From assembly GCA_016792565.1 (NCBI GenBank), contig JAEUMK010000066.1, forward strand, positions 1-47,176: a stretch of DNA of 47,176 bases, written 5' to 3'. Position numbers and translations under genes: made by a program. Below are positions 23,488 through 33,284 of this stretch, in pieces. This DNA is from Alphaproteobacteria bacterium. GTDB taxonomy: Bacteria; Pseudomonadota; Alphaproteobacteria; Micropepsales; Micropepsaceae. The notes below the pieces were generated by a model. It saw only the letters and a program-made list of their open reading frames with translations, was not told where the DNA came from and made no database searches. Positions within the stretch are counted from its first letter, which is position 1. Each line of letters opens with the position of its first letter.

Positions 23488-25073
23488 CGCTCGATCCTCA
23501 GATAGCGGCTCGGGTGCTGGCGCAGCGCATTCCCCTCGAAGCCCTTCACCCAGTCCTGCACCAGGTTGCGGTGGGCGCCGTAGAACAGCACGATCATCGC
23601 CGTCTCCTTCATCGCCACGATGTCGGCTTCCTGGAACAGCCTCAGCCGCTCGGCAGGGTCCATCGCGACGATCGCCGCCTGGGCCAGCCGGTCGAAATCG
23701 GCGTTCGACCATTTGCCGTAATTGGTTTCCGACCCCGTCAGCAGGAGATTGGTGAAGAATTCCGGCTCGGGCGTGCCCTGCCAGCCGGCATCGGCGACCT
23801 CGAAGTCGCCCTCGCGCAGCTTGGCGTAGTGCACCTTCACCTCGTTCGCCTGCATCTCGGCTTTGACGCCGATCTTCGCCCACATCGCGGCGATGGCGAC
23901 GACGGCGCGCTTGTTGGCGTCGCCGGCGCGATAGTCGAAGCGGAACCGCAGCGGATTGTCCGCCCCATAGCCGGCCTCGGCCAGCAGCCGGCGCGCCTCG
24001 GCCTGGCGGTCGGCGAGCGGCGTCTTGCCGAAATCGTTGCCGGGCGGCGGCGTCCAGCCGACGGCGATGCCGGGCACGAAGCTGTAGCCGGGGACCTGGC
24101 CGGTCGCCAGCACGCGTTCGGTCAGCATCTCGCGGTCGATGGCGAGCGAAAGGGCGCGGCGCACGCGCGCGTCGCCGAAGCGCGGATCGGTATGGTTCAG
24201 AGCCAGGAACGTCACCGTCGAGGCGGGCGTGATCTGCGCCTTGCCGGGCATGTTGGCCTTGAGCCACTCCCACTGGCCCGGCGGGAATCCCAGATTGAGG
24301 TCCAGTTCGCCGTTGCGGAACTGCTTGAGCGCCGCGTTCTCGTCGGATGTCGGATAGAAGATCACCTCGTCGATGGCGACGTTGGCGGCGTCCCAGTAGC
24401 GCGGGTTCTTGACCAGCCGGACGCTCTCCTGCGGCGTCCACTCGGCCAGCATGTAAGGCCCGTTCGAGACCATCGTGCCGGCCCGCACCCAGCCGTCGCC
24501 GGCCTGCTCGAAGACATGGCGGGGCAGCGGCGCGAAGAGCGGAAAACCGGCGATCCGGCGGATAAAGACCGCGCTCGGCGCCTCCAGCACGATCTCGACG
24601 GTGGAGGGGTCGGGCGTGGTGACGCCCAGCGCTTCGGGCGGCAGGCGGCCTTCGGACACCGCGCGGGCGTTCTTCACCGTGAAGGCAAGGTCGACCAGTT
24701 GCGCGGCGGTCTTCGGGTCGACCGCCCGCCGGATGCCGGCGACGATGTCCTCGGCGGTCAGCGGCGTTCCGTCCGACCAGAGAACGCCCTCGCGAAGCTT
24801 GAAGGTATAGACCGTGCCGTCGGGCGAGACCGTCCACGAGACGGCGAGGCCGGGGATCGGCTCTCCCTTCGCGTCGTAGTCGACGAGGCCCTGGAACAGA
24901 TCGTTGTGGATGTTGAGTTCGACGGTCAGGCCGTATTTGTGCGGGTCCAGCGTGTCGGGCTCGGCGCCGTTGCCCCGCCGCAGCGTCTCGGCCCCGGCCG
25001 GCGCGAGGCCGGCAAAGGCGAGGACGCAGGCGGTCAGAAGGACCTTGAGACAGGCGGTCGGCCGGCGGATCAT
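23484..25073 (-). CDS. Oligopeptide ABC transporter substrate-binding protein, copy A
   Basis: Encodes 529 aa of the SBP_bac_5 family with a Sec signal peptide (MIRRPTACLKVLLTACVLAFAGLAPAGA) and the signature TLRRGNGAEPDTLDPHKYGL, WTVSPDGTVYTFKLREG, SDGTPLTAEDIV, MVSNGPYMLAEW and VRRALSLAIDREML. It is clearly a tandem duplicate of copy B. It is first in a two-gene minus-strand operon and divergent from the oligoendopeptidase at 25223 across 149 bp, so the three genes may share regulation. Peptide binding is family knowledge; the actual ligand is unknown. Confidence 0.88.
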   Translation of the reverse strand: MIRRPTACLKVLLTACVLAFAGLAPAGAETLRRGNGAEPDTLDPHKYGLTVELNIHNDLFQGLVDYDAKGEPIPGLAVSWTVSPDGTVYTFKLREGVLWSDGTPLTAEDIVAGIRRAVDPKTAAQLVDLAFTVKNARAVSEGRLPPEALGVTTPDPSTVEIVLEAPSAVFIRRIAGFPLFAPLPRHVFEQAGDGWVRAGTMVSNGPYMLAEWTPQESVRLVKNPRYWDAANVAIDEVIFYPTSDENAALKQFRNGELDLNLGFPPGQWEWLKANMPGKAQITPASTVTFLALNHTDPRFGDARVRRALSLAIDREMLTERVLATGQVPGYSFVPGIAVGWTPPPGNDFGKTPLADRQAEARRLLAEAGYGADNPLRFRFDYRAGDANKRAVVAIAAMWAKIGVKAEMQANEVKVHYAKLREGDFEVADAGWQGTPEPEFFTNLLLTGSETNYGKWSNADFDRLAQAAIVAMDPAERLRLFQEADIVAMKETAMIVLFYGAHRNLVQDWVKGFEGNALRQHPSRYLRIER

Positions 25074-25222
25074 CGTCTCTCCCGGGCTGGTGCGGACCTC
25101 ACGATAACGAAAACGCGACCGCGGACCAGCTTCCTTTCACGCCGACGTGACGGCCTCCGCATTGCGCGCGGGGTGCCGGCGGGCAGTATGCGGGCAGGGG
25201 ATCACCAATTCGGGGATATACG

Positions 25223-27121
25223 ATGCTGCGCCAGCTCCGCGCCGTTCTGCTTGCCGCCTCCGCCTTCACCGCCGCGCTCGCGGCGCCCGCCGCGCTCGCC
25301 CAGGACCCGCCCGCCGCGACCGCGCCGGCGCGGTCGGAGGATGCGGTCTGGGACCTCGCCGACCTCTATGCGACGCCCGAAGCCTGGACCGCCGAACTGG
25401 AGCGGCTGAAGGGCGAGATCCCCAAGATCGGGGCCTGCAAGGACAGGATCGTCGCCGACGCCGCCAGCATGCTCGCCTGCTTCGAGCAGATGTCGGAGAC
25501 CCAGAAGCAGATCCTGCGCCTCTACACCTACGCCATGCTGAAATCGGACGAGGATCTGTCGGTCGCCGAAAACACCGAGCGCAAGTCTGCGGCGCAGATG
25601 CTGTTCGTCGCCTACGGGTCCGAGACCTCGTGGCTCAACCCGGCGCTGCTGGCCGCCGGCAAGGAGAAGATCGACGCCTTCCGCGCCGAGCAGCCGAAGC
25701 TGAACGAGGTCTTCGGCTTCCTGCTGGACAACGTCCTGCGCGCCGCACCCCACACGCTCACCCCGGACTCCGAAGCCGTGATGGCGCAGGCCGGCGACGT
25801 GCTCTCCAAGGCGTCCGATACCTACGACATCTTTTCGGCGGCCGAACTGCCCTTCCCGACGATAAAGCTCGCCGACGGACGCGAGGTGAAGGTCGACCAG
25901 AGCGCCTACACGCTCTACCGCCAGGAGCCGAACCGCGACGACCGCAAGGCAGTGTTCGATGCCTTCTGGGGCAAGTGGAAGGAGTTCGAGGGCACGCTGG
26001 GCGCAAATCTGTCGGCCCATGTCTCGGGCCATGTCTTCAACGCCAAGGCGCGCGCCTATGCCAATTCGCTCGACGCCGCGCTCTTCCCGGACGCGATGCC
26101 GGAAGCGGTCTATCGCATGCTGGTCGCGCAGGTGAACGAGAACCTTCCGGCTCTGCACCGCTACTTCAAGCTGCGCAAGAAGATGCTGGGGATCGAGGGC
26201 GACCTCGAATATTACGACATCTACCCGGCGCTGGTCCGGCTGGACAAGACCTTCGACCTGAAGACCAGCCAGGACTACACGCTGGCGGCGCTCGCGCCGC
26301 TGGGCGAGGAATACCTCAACCCGCTGAAGCAGATCTGGTCGTCGCGCTGGACCCATGTCTATCCGCAGCCGGGCAAGGCCTCGGGCGCCTACATGATGGG
26401 CGCCGCCTATGACGTGCACCCCTATGTGCTGCTGAATCACAACGACGACTACGAGTCGATGTCGACGATGGCGCACGAGACGGGCCATGCCGTCCACACC
26501 ATGCTGACCAAGCAGAACCAGCCCTTCGAGAAGTCAGACTACTCGACCTTCACGGCCGAGACCGCCTCGATCATGAACGAGATGCTGCTGCAGGACTACA
26601 TGGCGCAGAACGCCGCCTCGAAGGAGGAGAAGCTCTACTATCTCGGCATGGCGCTCGAGGCGATGCGCGGCACCTGGTTCCGCCAGACGATGTTCGCCGA
26701 GTTCGAGTTGAAGATCCACGAGGAGGCGGAGGCCGGCAAGCCGTTGTCGGGTGCGCGCATGAGCGAGCTCTATTGCGAGCTCCTGCGCAAGTACCATGGC
26801 GAGGCGGAAGGGGTGATGAAGATCAACCCGACCTACTGCATCGAGTGGGCCTACATCCCGCACTTCTACCGCAACTTCTACGTCTACCAGTACGCCACCT
26901 CGATCACCGGCGCGGCCTTGCTCGCCGAGCGCATCCAGTCCGGCGACCCGGCGCAGCGCGAGACCTTTCTGGCGCTGCTGAAGGCGGGCGGCTCCGACTA
27001 TCCTTTCGAGCTCTACAAGAAGGCCGGCATCGATATGGCGACGCCGGAGCCCTATCAGGCGCTGGTCAAGCGCATGAACGCGATCATGGACGAAATGGAG
27101 GCGCTGCTGGCGCAGCCTTGA
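25223..27121 (+). CDS. pepF: M3-family oligoendopeptidase F-like, exported
   Basis: Encodes 632 aa. Zinc motif HETGHAVH (near residue 416) and the third ligand in FTAETASIMNE identify M3B oligoendopeptidase F. The N-terminus is a clear Sec signal peptide (MLRQLRAVLLAASAFTAALAAPAALAQ), whereas classical PepF is cytosolic, so this enzyme probably trims peptides in the periplasm. GGGGA precedes ATG 25223. It is divergent from two oligopeptide-binding proteins and followed by a terminator and a proline-iminopeptidase-like gene. That grouping supports a role in using external or wall-derived peptides (inference). Confidence 0.9.
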   Translation: MLRQLRAVLLAASAFTAALAAPAALAQDPPAATAPARSEDAVWDLADLYATPEAWTAELERLKGEIPKIGACKDRIVADAASMLACFEQMSETQKQILRLYTYAMLKSDEDLSVAENTERKSAAQMLFVAYGSETSWLNPALLAAGKEKIDAFRAEQPKLNEVFGFLLDNVLRAAPHTLTPDSEAVMAQAGDVLSKASDTYDIFSAAELPFPTIKLADGREVKVDQSAYTLYRQEPNRDDRKAVFDAFWGKWKEFEGTLGANLSAHVSGHVFNAKARAYANSLDAALFPDAMPEAVYRMLVAQVNENLPALHRYFKLRKKMLGIEGDLEYYDIYPALVRLDKTFDLKTSQDYTLAALAPLGEEYLNPLKQIWSSRWTHVYPQPGKASGAYMMGAAYDVHPYVLLNHNDDYESMSTMAHETGHAVHTMLTKQNQPFEKSDYSTFTAETASIMNEMLLQDYMAQNAASKEEKLYYLGMALEAMRGTWFRQTMFAEFELKIHEEAEAGKPLSGARMSELYCELLRKYHGEAEGVMKINPTYCIEWAYIPHFYRNFYVYQYATSITGAALLAERIQSGDPAQRETFLALLKAGGSDYPFELYKKAGIDMATPEPYQALVKRMNAIMDEMEALLAQP

Positions 27122-27134
27122 GCCTGACCGCATA

Positions 27135-27168
27135 ATGCCGACCGCCCCATCGGGGCGGACGGCATTTT
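27135..27168 (+). terminator. Intrinsic terminator after pepF
   Basis: ATGCCG-a-CCGCCCC (27135-27148) pairs with GGGGCGG-a-CGGCAT (27152-27165) around the loop ATC, with one A/A mismatch, and ends in TTTT. It separates pepF from the hydrolase whose ATG is 20 bases further on. Confidence 0.8.
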
Positions 27169-27187
27169 CCGGCGCGAGGCTCATTCC

Positions 27188-28057
27188 ATGTACGTTACCG
27201 TCAACGGGGCGCGGCTCTTCTTCGATACCGCCGGGTCGGGGCTCGGCATCGCCCCGGACGGTCCGCACCAAAAGCCGGTGCTGCTCGTCCTGCACGGCGG
27301 GCCGGGCTTCGACCACTGGGGCATGCGATTCTATTTCGACCGCTTCGCCGACATCGCACAGGTCGTCTATCTCGACCATCGCGGCAACGGGCGCAGCCGC
27401 GGCGGCAATGGCGCAGACCCCACGCACTGGACGCTCGATCAGTGGGGCGACGATATCGCCGGCTTCTGCGCGGCGCTCGGTATCGAAGCGCCCATCGTCT
27501 TCGGGCAGTCGTTCGGCGGCATGGTGGCGCAATCCTATGCGGCGCGGCACCCCGGCCATGCCCGCGCCCTGGTCTTCTCGTCGACCGCCGCCCGCATGCG
27601 GCTCGACGAGGTGCTGGACGGCTTCGAGGCGCTCGGCGGCCCGGAGGCGCGCCATGCCGCCGCCGCTTTCTGGACGCATGGCCGCGACGAGGACATCGCG
27701 CTCTATTTCCGCGTCTGCAACCCTCTCTACAACACCCGCCCGCGCGACGAGGCGGCGGGCCGGGGCGTCAGGTTCCAGTGGGACGTCTATCGCCATTTCA
27801 GCCTGCCGGCCGGCGAGATCTGGCGCATGGACCTGACGGCGGGACTCGCCGCCGTCCAGGTGCCGACCCTTGTGCTGACCGGCGACCGCGACCCGGTGAC
27901 GCCCGCCGCCTGCGCGCGCGCCATCGCGGCGGCGCTCAATCCCGATCTCGTGCGCTACGTCGAAATGGCGGATTGCGGCCACGGCACGTTCCGCGACGCG
28001 CCGGAGGCAACGGAGACGCTGCTGCGCGCCTTCATCGCCGAGGCGGCTAGACCCTGA
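27188..28057 (+). CDS. Alpha/beta-hydrolase, prolyl-iminopeptidase-like
   Basis: Encodes 289 aa. The HGGPGFDHWG oxyanion segment (36-45) is characteristic of proline iminopeptidases and related hydrolases. The nucleophile elbow is GQSFGG (Ser108), followed by the acid in TGDRDPVTP and the final His in CGHGTF; YLDHRGNGRS follows strand 4. It would remove N-terminal proline from peptides, fitting the neighbouring peptide-binding and peptidase genes, though other substrates are possible. There is no signal peptide, so it is cytosolic. The end overlaps the convergent small gene by 11 bp. Confidence 0.83.
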   Translation: MYVTVNGARLFFDTAGSGLGIAPDGPHQKPVLLVLHGGPGFDHWGMRFYFDRFADIAQVVYLDHRGNGRSRGGNGADPTHWTLDQWGDDIAGFCAALGIEAPIVFGQSFGGMVAQSYAARHPGHARALVFSSTAARMRLDEVLDGFEALGGPEARHAAAAFWTHGRDEDIALYFRVCNPLYNTRPRDEAAGRGVRFQWDVYRHFSLPAGEIWRMDLTAGLAAVQVPTLVLTGDRDPVTPAACARAIAAALNPDLVRYVEMADCGHGTFRDAPEATETLLRAFIAEAARP

Positions 28058-28373
28058 CGTCCACCGTCGTCCCCGCCGCGGCGCCCTCGGCGGCGACGAT
28101 GCCGTTGACGAAGACCACTTTCTGCGCCGCCACGAAGGCGGCTGCCTCGGCCGCCGCCTTGCGCTGCAGGCGCACCTCGTTCGACTGGGCCGCCGCACCG
28201 GCCATGGCGTCGGCCTCCTCGACGCGCCGCCGTTCGGCCGCGCGGGCGCTGGCCGCGGCCAGATCGGCGTAGCGAGCCATCAGCGAAGCCGGTCCGGCGA
28301 GCGCATCCATGGGGACAGGCTGGCCCGGGCCAGGGCCCCGCGTCCAATCGCCTTCGACATAAACAAGACTCAA
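28047..28373 (-). CDS. Small hypothetical protein
   Basis: Encodes 108 aa from TTG 28373 (MSLVYVEGDW), or 87 aa from ATG 28310. It is Ala-rich with a central charged helix (ARAAERRRVEEADAMAG...RLQRKAAAEAAAF) and a hydrophobic C-terminal stretch. No signal peptide or family is recognised. GGCGGG lies just before the TTG. It converges on the hydrolase with an 11-bp overlap and is divergent from the glutamate dehydrogenase gene. It may be real but the evidence is only an open frame in an otherwise uncovered stretch. Confidence 0.5.
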   Translation of the reverse strand: MSLVYVEGDWTRGPGPGQPVPMDALAGPASLMARYADLAAASARAAERRRVEEADAMAGAAAQSNEVRLQRKAAAEAAAFVAAQKVVFVNGIVAAEGAAAGTTVDVRV

Positions 28374-28496
28374 ACCCGCCGGACGCCCCGCCGGCTAACG
28401 CATTCGACACAGTTTCCGTTAAGTATACCGCCAGACACGGGGGCGTCAGACCCCCGGCGCGGCTGCCTCCCGGCAGCCCGTGCCCCGAGGAGCGAC

Positions 28497-31400
28497 ATGA
28501 CCGATTTCTCCGCCGTCCGCGACGCCGCCATCCGTGTCGCCGACCATCTCTCAGGCCCGCCCGCCGCCACCTTCGCCCGCGCCTTCCTGGCGACCGCGGC
28601 TCCCGAAGATGTCGTCAGTTTCCCGCCAGAAACCCTCGCGCGCCTGGCGATTCTCGCCCGCGACCTCTCGGCCTCGCGCCCGCCGGGCGATACGCTGGTC
28701 AGGGTCTTCGCCCCCGATCCGGCGGTCGACGGCTTCGCCTATGACGGCGCGATCCTCGTTGCGATCAACGACGACAAGCCGTTCCTGTACGATTCGATCC
28801 TGGGCGAGATCAGCGCCACGTCGCTCACCGTCGAAGCCGCCTTCCATCCCATCGTCGACAATGGCCGCGACGGACAGGCGCGCGAGAGCGTCATCGTCAT
28901 GGCGATCGCCCGCCAGCGCGATCCGGCCCGGCTGATGGCGCTGGAGGAAGCGGCGCGCCGGGTCTTCGCCGATGTCGCGGCGGCGGTCGGCGACTGGCGC
29001 GTCATGCTGGAGAAGCTGACCGAGTCGATCGAGGAGCTGAGGCGCAATCCGCCGCCGGTCGAGCCCGCCGAGCTGGCCGAGGCGGTCGCCTTCCTCAAAT
29101 GGCTCGCCGACAACCACTTCACGCTGCTCGGCGCGCGCGACTACCGCTATGACGAGACGACCCGACAGCACAGCCCGCTCGACGAAACCGGTCTTGGCGT
29201 GCTGCGCGATCCGGCGGCGCGGATCATCCGCAAGCCCGATGCCGCCGCCGAACTCACGCCCGAGGTCGCCGGCTTCCTCACCGATCCCCAGCCTGTCGTC
29301 ATCACCAAGTCGAACAGCCGCAGCCGCGTCCACCGCGCCGCCGTGCAGGACTATATCGGCGTCAAGCGCTTCGACGCCTCGGGCCGCCTCATCGGCGAGC
29401 GGCGCTTCGTCGGCCTCTTCACCTCTTCGGCCTATCACCAGCTGCCCTCCGAGATACCGTTGCTCCGGCGCAAGGAAGCGCGCGTCGTCCAGCGCGCCGG
29501 CTTCGATCCGCGCAGCCATGACGGCAAGGCGCTCGCCCATGTCGTCGAGACCTTCCCGCGCGACGACCTCTTCCAGATCTCGGAAGACGACCTCCTGACC
29601 CAGGCGCTCGGCATCATGCATGTGCTGGAGCGCCCGCGGGTGAAGACCTTCCTGCGCTTCGACCGCTTCGACCGCTTCGTCTCGGCCCTCACCTACATGC
29701 CGCGCGACCGCTATTCGGGGGCGGTCCGGCTGAAGATCGGCGAGATCCTCAGCGCCGCGTTCGGGGGCGAAGTCACCCACTCAAGCCCGACCTTCGGCGA
29801 GTCGCCGGTGGCGCGGGTCGATACGATCGTGCAGTTCGGGCCGGCTGCGCACGGTGTCGATCTCGCCAGGCTGGAGGCCGACATTGCGGCGGCCACCGTC
29901 ACCTGGGCCGACGGCCTCGCCGCGGCGCTCGGCGGATCGGCGCAGGCCGACCCCGCCCGCCTTGCGGCGCGCTATGCGAACGCCTTCCCCGTCAATTACC
30001 GCGAGCAGGTCCGCCCCGCCGACGCCCTCGACGACATCGCCCGGCTCGAGGCGCTGGCGGAGACGGGCGCCGGCGGCGTCTCGTTCCACGCCTATCGCGA
30101 GGCCGGCGACGGGGCGGCGGCGCTGCGGCTGAAGCTGCTGCATACCGGCGGCTCGGCCGAACTTTCCAGCGTCCTTCCGATTCTCGAGAACATGGGTCTC
30201 GTCGTCGCCGAGGAAACCAACTACCGGATCGTCCCGGCCGGTCTGCCGCAGCCGATCGTCATCCACGCCTTTGCGATGCGGCTGAAGCAGCCCCAGCCGC
30301 TCGATCTCGACGAGGTCGGGCCCAAGCTCGAAGCGGCGCTCGAAGCGGTCTGGTCGGGCCGTTCGGAAAATGACGGCTTCAACGCCCTCACGCTGGCCGC
30401 CGGCCTCGACTGGCGGGCGGTAGCGATCGTCCGGGCGATCGCGAAATTCCTGCGTCAGGCCGGTATCGCGTTCAGCCAGCCCTATATGGAAGAGGCGCTG
30501 GTCCGCAACGCCGACATCGCCCGGCTGGGGGTCGAGCTCTTCGAGGCGCGCTTCGATCCCGCGCGCCCGGGAGATGCGTCCGACCGCGCCGCGGCGGCGG
30601 CTGCGGCCTACGCCGCCATCGAGCGCGCCCTCAACGACGTCAAGAGCCTCGACGAGGACCGGATCCTGCGCCGGTTCCGCAATGTCATCGATGCCATGCT
30701 GCGCACCAATGCCTGGCAGAAGGGCGCCGACGGCGCCGACCGACCGGCGCTCGCCTTCAAGCTCGACAGCCAGCGCCTCGACGAACTGCCCGCGCCGCGG
30801 CCCTGGGTCGAGATCTTCGTCTACAGCCCGCGCGTCGAGGGCGTCCATCTGCGCTTCGGCCGGGTGGCGCGCGGCGGCATACGCTGGTCGGACCGGCGCG
30901 AGGACTTCCGCACCGAGATACTCGGCCTGGTGAAGGCCCAGCAGGTCAAGAATGCGGTCATCGTGCCGGTCGGCTCGAAGGGCGGCTTCTATCCCAAGCA
31001 ACTGCCCAAGGACGCCTCGCGCGAGGCGGTCCAGGCCGAAGGCGTCGCCGCCTACACGGTCTTCATCGACGCCTTGCTCGATCTCACCGACACCATCGCC
31101 GGCGACGGCGCGATCGTGCCGCCCGCCGCGGTCGTGCGGGCCGATGGCGACGATCCCTATCTCGTGGTCGCAGCCGACAAGGGCACCGCGACCTTCTCCG
31201 ACACCGCCAACGCGATCTCGCAGCGGCGCGGCTTCTGGCTCGACGACGCCTTCGCGTCCGGCGGCTCGGCCGGCTACGACCACAAGAAGATGGGCATCAC
31301 GGCGCGCGGCGCCTGGGAAGCCGTGAAGCGCCATTTCCGCGAAATGGGCCGCGACATCCAGAGCGAGCCCTTCACCGTCGTCGGCGTCGGCGACATGTCG

Positions 31401-33281
31401 GGCGACGTCTTCGGCAACGGCATGCTGCTGTCGAAGGCGATCAGACTCGTCGCCGCCTTCGACCATCGCGACATCTTCATAGACCCCGATCCCGACCCGG
31501 CGGCTTCGTGGGCCGAGCGCAAGCGTCTTTTCGACCTGCCGCGCTCGTCCTGGGCGGACTACGACAAGGCGCTCATCTCGACGGGCGGCGGCGTCTTTTC
31601 GCGCGCCCTGAAGTCGATCCCGCTGACGCCGCAGATGAAGGCGCTCTCGGGCCTCGCCGCCGACGCGGTGACGCCGTTCGATCTGATGAGCGCGCTGCTG
31701 AAGGCCGAAGCCGATCTGCTCTGGTTCGGCGGCATCGGCACGTACGTCAAGTCCTCGACCCAGAGCCACGCCCAGGCCGGCGACCGCGCCAACGATGCGA
31801 TCCGGGTCGATGGGCGCGATCTGCGGGCGAAGGTGGTGGGCGAAGGCGCCAATCTCGGCGTCACCCAGCCCGGCCGGATCGAGGCGGCGCGCGCCGGGGT
31901 GCGCCTCAACACCGACGCCATCGACAATTCGGCCGGCGTCGATACCTCCGACCACGAGGTCAATCTGAAGATCCTCTTCGCCGCGGCGGCGGGGAAGGGA
32001 ACGCTCGGCCGCGCCGAGCGCGACGCGCTGCTCGCCGAGATGACCGACGAGGTCGCCGCCCATGTGCTCGCCGACAACTACCGCCAGACCCTCGCCCTTT
32101 CGATCGCCGAAGCCGATGCGCCCGGCGCGCTGGAGGCGCAGGCGCGGCTGATGCGATCGCTGGAAGCCAAGGGCAAGCTCGACCGCGCCGTCGAGATGCT
32201 GCCCGACGAAACCGCGATACGGGCTCTGCGCGGCGCCGGCCAGGGCCTCACCCGTCCCGAGGTGGCGGTCCTGCTCGCCTACGCCAAGATCGATCTCAAC
32301 GAGGCGCTGCTCGACAGCCCGCTCCCGGACGATCCGGCCTTCGCCGACAACCTGAGTTCCTACTTCCCGCCCCAGGTGCGGGCGCGGTTCGCGGGCGAGA
32401 TCGGCGGCCATCGGCTGCGCCGCGAATTGGTGGCGACGCTGCTCTGCAACGACATCGTCAACCGCGCCGGGCCCGCCTTCGTCCAGGGCATCGCGGAGGC
32501 GACCGGCGCCGACATCGCGGCGGTGGCGCGCGCAGCGGTGATCGCCACCGGGGCGTTCCGCCTCGCCGAGCTCTACGACCGCATCAACGCGCTCGACGGC
32601 CAGGTGAGGGCCGCCGTGCAGATCGCCATGCACAAGACGGCGATCGAACTGCTGCGCCGCCAGACCCAGTGGATGCTGCGCAACGTCGCCGCAGATGCCC
32701 CGATCGACCTCACCGCCGCGCAATACCGCGACGGAATCGACTTACTCAAAGGTACGTTCTCGGGCCTCGTCTCGCCTCTGGAACGCGAGGCGGTGACGGC
32801 CCGCATCGGCGAACTCGCCGCGGCCGGCGTGCCGGCCGATCTTGCCGACGAGGTCGGGGCGCTGCCGCTCTTCGCCACCGTCGCCGACATGGTTTCGCTG
32901 GCGCGCGAATCCGCCATTCCGCTCGATGCGGTGGCGGGGGCCTATTTCGCCGCCGGGGCGGCGCTCGGCATCGACCGGCTGCGCGAGCAGGCGACCCGGG
33001 TGAAGCCGCAGGGCCATTGGGACGCGCTGTCGCTGACCCGGATCGAGGACGATCTCTTCGCGATCCAGCGGCTGGTCGCCGCCAAGGCGCTGAAGAGCGT
33101 CGCGGCGGCGTCCGCCGCAGCGCGCGCCGAAGGCGCGGCCTCGGTCGCGGCCTGGGCGGCGGCGGCGGCCGGCGGCATCGAGCGGGCCCGCGCCCTCATC
33201 GCCGATCTGGAGCGCGACGGCGCCTTTACGGCGGCGAACCTGGCGCTCGCCACCGCGCAGCTGCGCGATCTGGCGATGTAG
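28497..33281 (+). CDS. NAD-specific glutamate dehydrogenase, ~180 kDa class
   Basis: Encodes 1594 aa. It oxidises glutamate to 2-oxoglutarate and ammonia with NAD+. It belongs to the large four-domain class (GdhB of Pseudomonas, GdhZ of Caulobacter). An N-terminal ACT-like regulatory region (LYDSILGEI, FHPIV) precedes the catalytic core at ~780-1250, with RVARGGIRWSDRREDFRTEI, LVKAQQVKNAVIVPVGSKGGF, VGVGDMSGDVFGNGML and GEGANLGVTQPGRIE. The C-terminal helical domain ends LRDLAM. Length matches the family (~1600). ATG 28497 follows GAGGAG. In Caulobacter the enzyme also affects cell division; that is not testable here. It is monocistronic and converges on the DMT transporter 3 bp away. Confidence 0.95.
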   Translation: MTDFSAVRDAAIRVADHLSGPPAATFARAFLATAAPEDVVSFPPETLARLAILARDLSASRPPGDTLVRVFAPDPAVDGFAYDGAILVAINDDKPFLYDSILGEISATSLTVEAAFHPIVDNGRDGQARESVIVMAIARQRDPARLMALEEAARRVFADVAAAVGDWRVMLEKLTESIEELRRNPPPVEPAELAEAVAFLKWLADNHFTLLGARDYRYDETTRQHSPLDETGLGVLRDPAARIIRKPDAAAELTPEVAGFLTDPQPVVITKSNSRSRVHRAAVQDYIGVKRFDASGRLIGERRFVGLFTSSAYHQLPSEIPLLRRKEARVVQRAGFDPRSHDGKALAHVVETFPRDDLFQISEDDLLTQALGIMHVLERPRVKTFLRFDRFDRFVSALTYMPRDRYSGAVRLKIGEILSAAFGGEVTHSSPTFGESPVARVDTIVQFGPAAHGVDLARLEADIAAATVTWADGLAAALGGSAQADPARLAARYANAFPVNYREQVRPADALDDIARLEALAETGAGGVSFHAYREAGDGAAALRLKLLHTGGSAELSSVLPILENMGLVVAEETNYRIVPAGLPQPIVIHAFAMRLKQPQPLDLDEVGPKLEAALEAVWSGRSENDGFNALTLAAGLDWRAVAIVRAIAKFLRQAGIAFSQPYMEEALVRNADIARLGVELFEARFDPARPGDASDRAAAAAAAYAAIERALNDVKSLDEDRILRRFRNVIDAMLRTNAWQKGADGADRPALAFKLDSQRLDELPAPRPWVEIFVYSPRVEGVHLRFGRVARGGIRWSDRREDFRTEILGLVKAQQVKNAVIVPVGSKGGFYPKQLPKDASREAVQAEGVAAYTVFIDALLDLTDTIAGDGAIVPPAAVVRADGDDPYLVVAADKGTATFSDTANAISQRRGFWLDDAFASGGSAGYDHKKMGITARGAWEAVKRHFREMGRDIQSEPFTVVGVGDMSGDVFGNGMLLSKAIRLVAAFDHRDIFIDPDPDPAASWAERKRLFDLPRSSWADYDKALISTGGGVFSRALKSIPLTPQMKALSGLAADAVTPFDLMSALLKAEADLLWFGGIGTYVKSSTQSHAQAGDRANDAIRVDGRDLRAKVVGEGANLGVTQPGRIEAARAGVRLNTDAIDNSAGVDTSDHEVNLKILFAAAAGKGTLGRAERDALLAEMTDEVAAHVLADNYRQTLALSIAEADAPGALEAQARLMRSLEAKGKLDRAVEMLPDETAIRALRGAGQGLTRPEVAVLLAYAKIDLNEALLDSPLPDDPAFADNLSSYFPPQVRARFAGEIGGHRLRRELVATLLCNDIVNRAGPAFVQGIAEATGADIAAVARAAVIATGAFRLAELYDRINALDGQVRAAVQIAMHKTAIELLRRQTQWMLRNVAADAPIDLTAAQYRDGIDLLKGTFSGLVSPLEREAVTARIGELAAAGVPADLADEVGALPLFATVADMVSLARESAIPLDAVAGAYFAAGAALGIDRLREQATRVKPQGHWDALSLTRIEDDLFAIQRLVAAKALKSVAAASAAARAEGAASVAAWAAAAAGGIERARALIADLERDGAFTAANLALATAQLRDLAM

Positions 33282-33284
33282 GCG

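Noticed and set aside
29781-32723. 980-codon open frame antisense to the glutamate dehydrogenase
   Set aside because: The sequence is low-complexity and mirrors the codon pattern of the real gene; it has no start signal or family.
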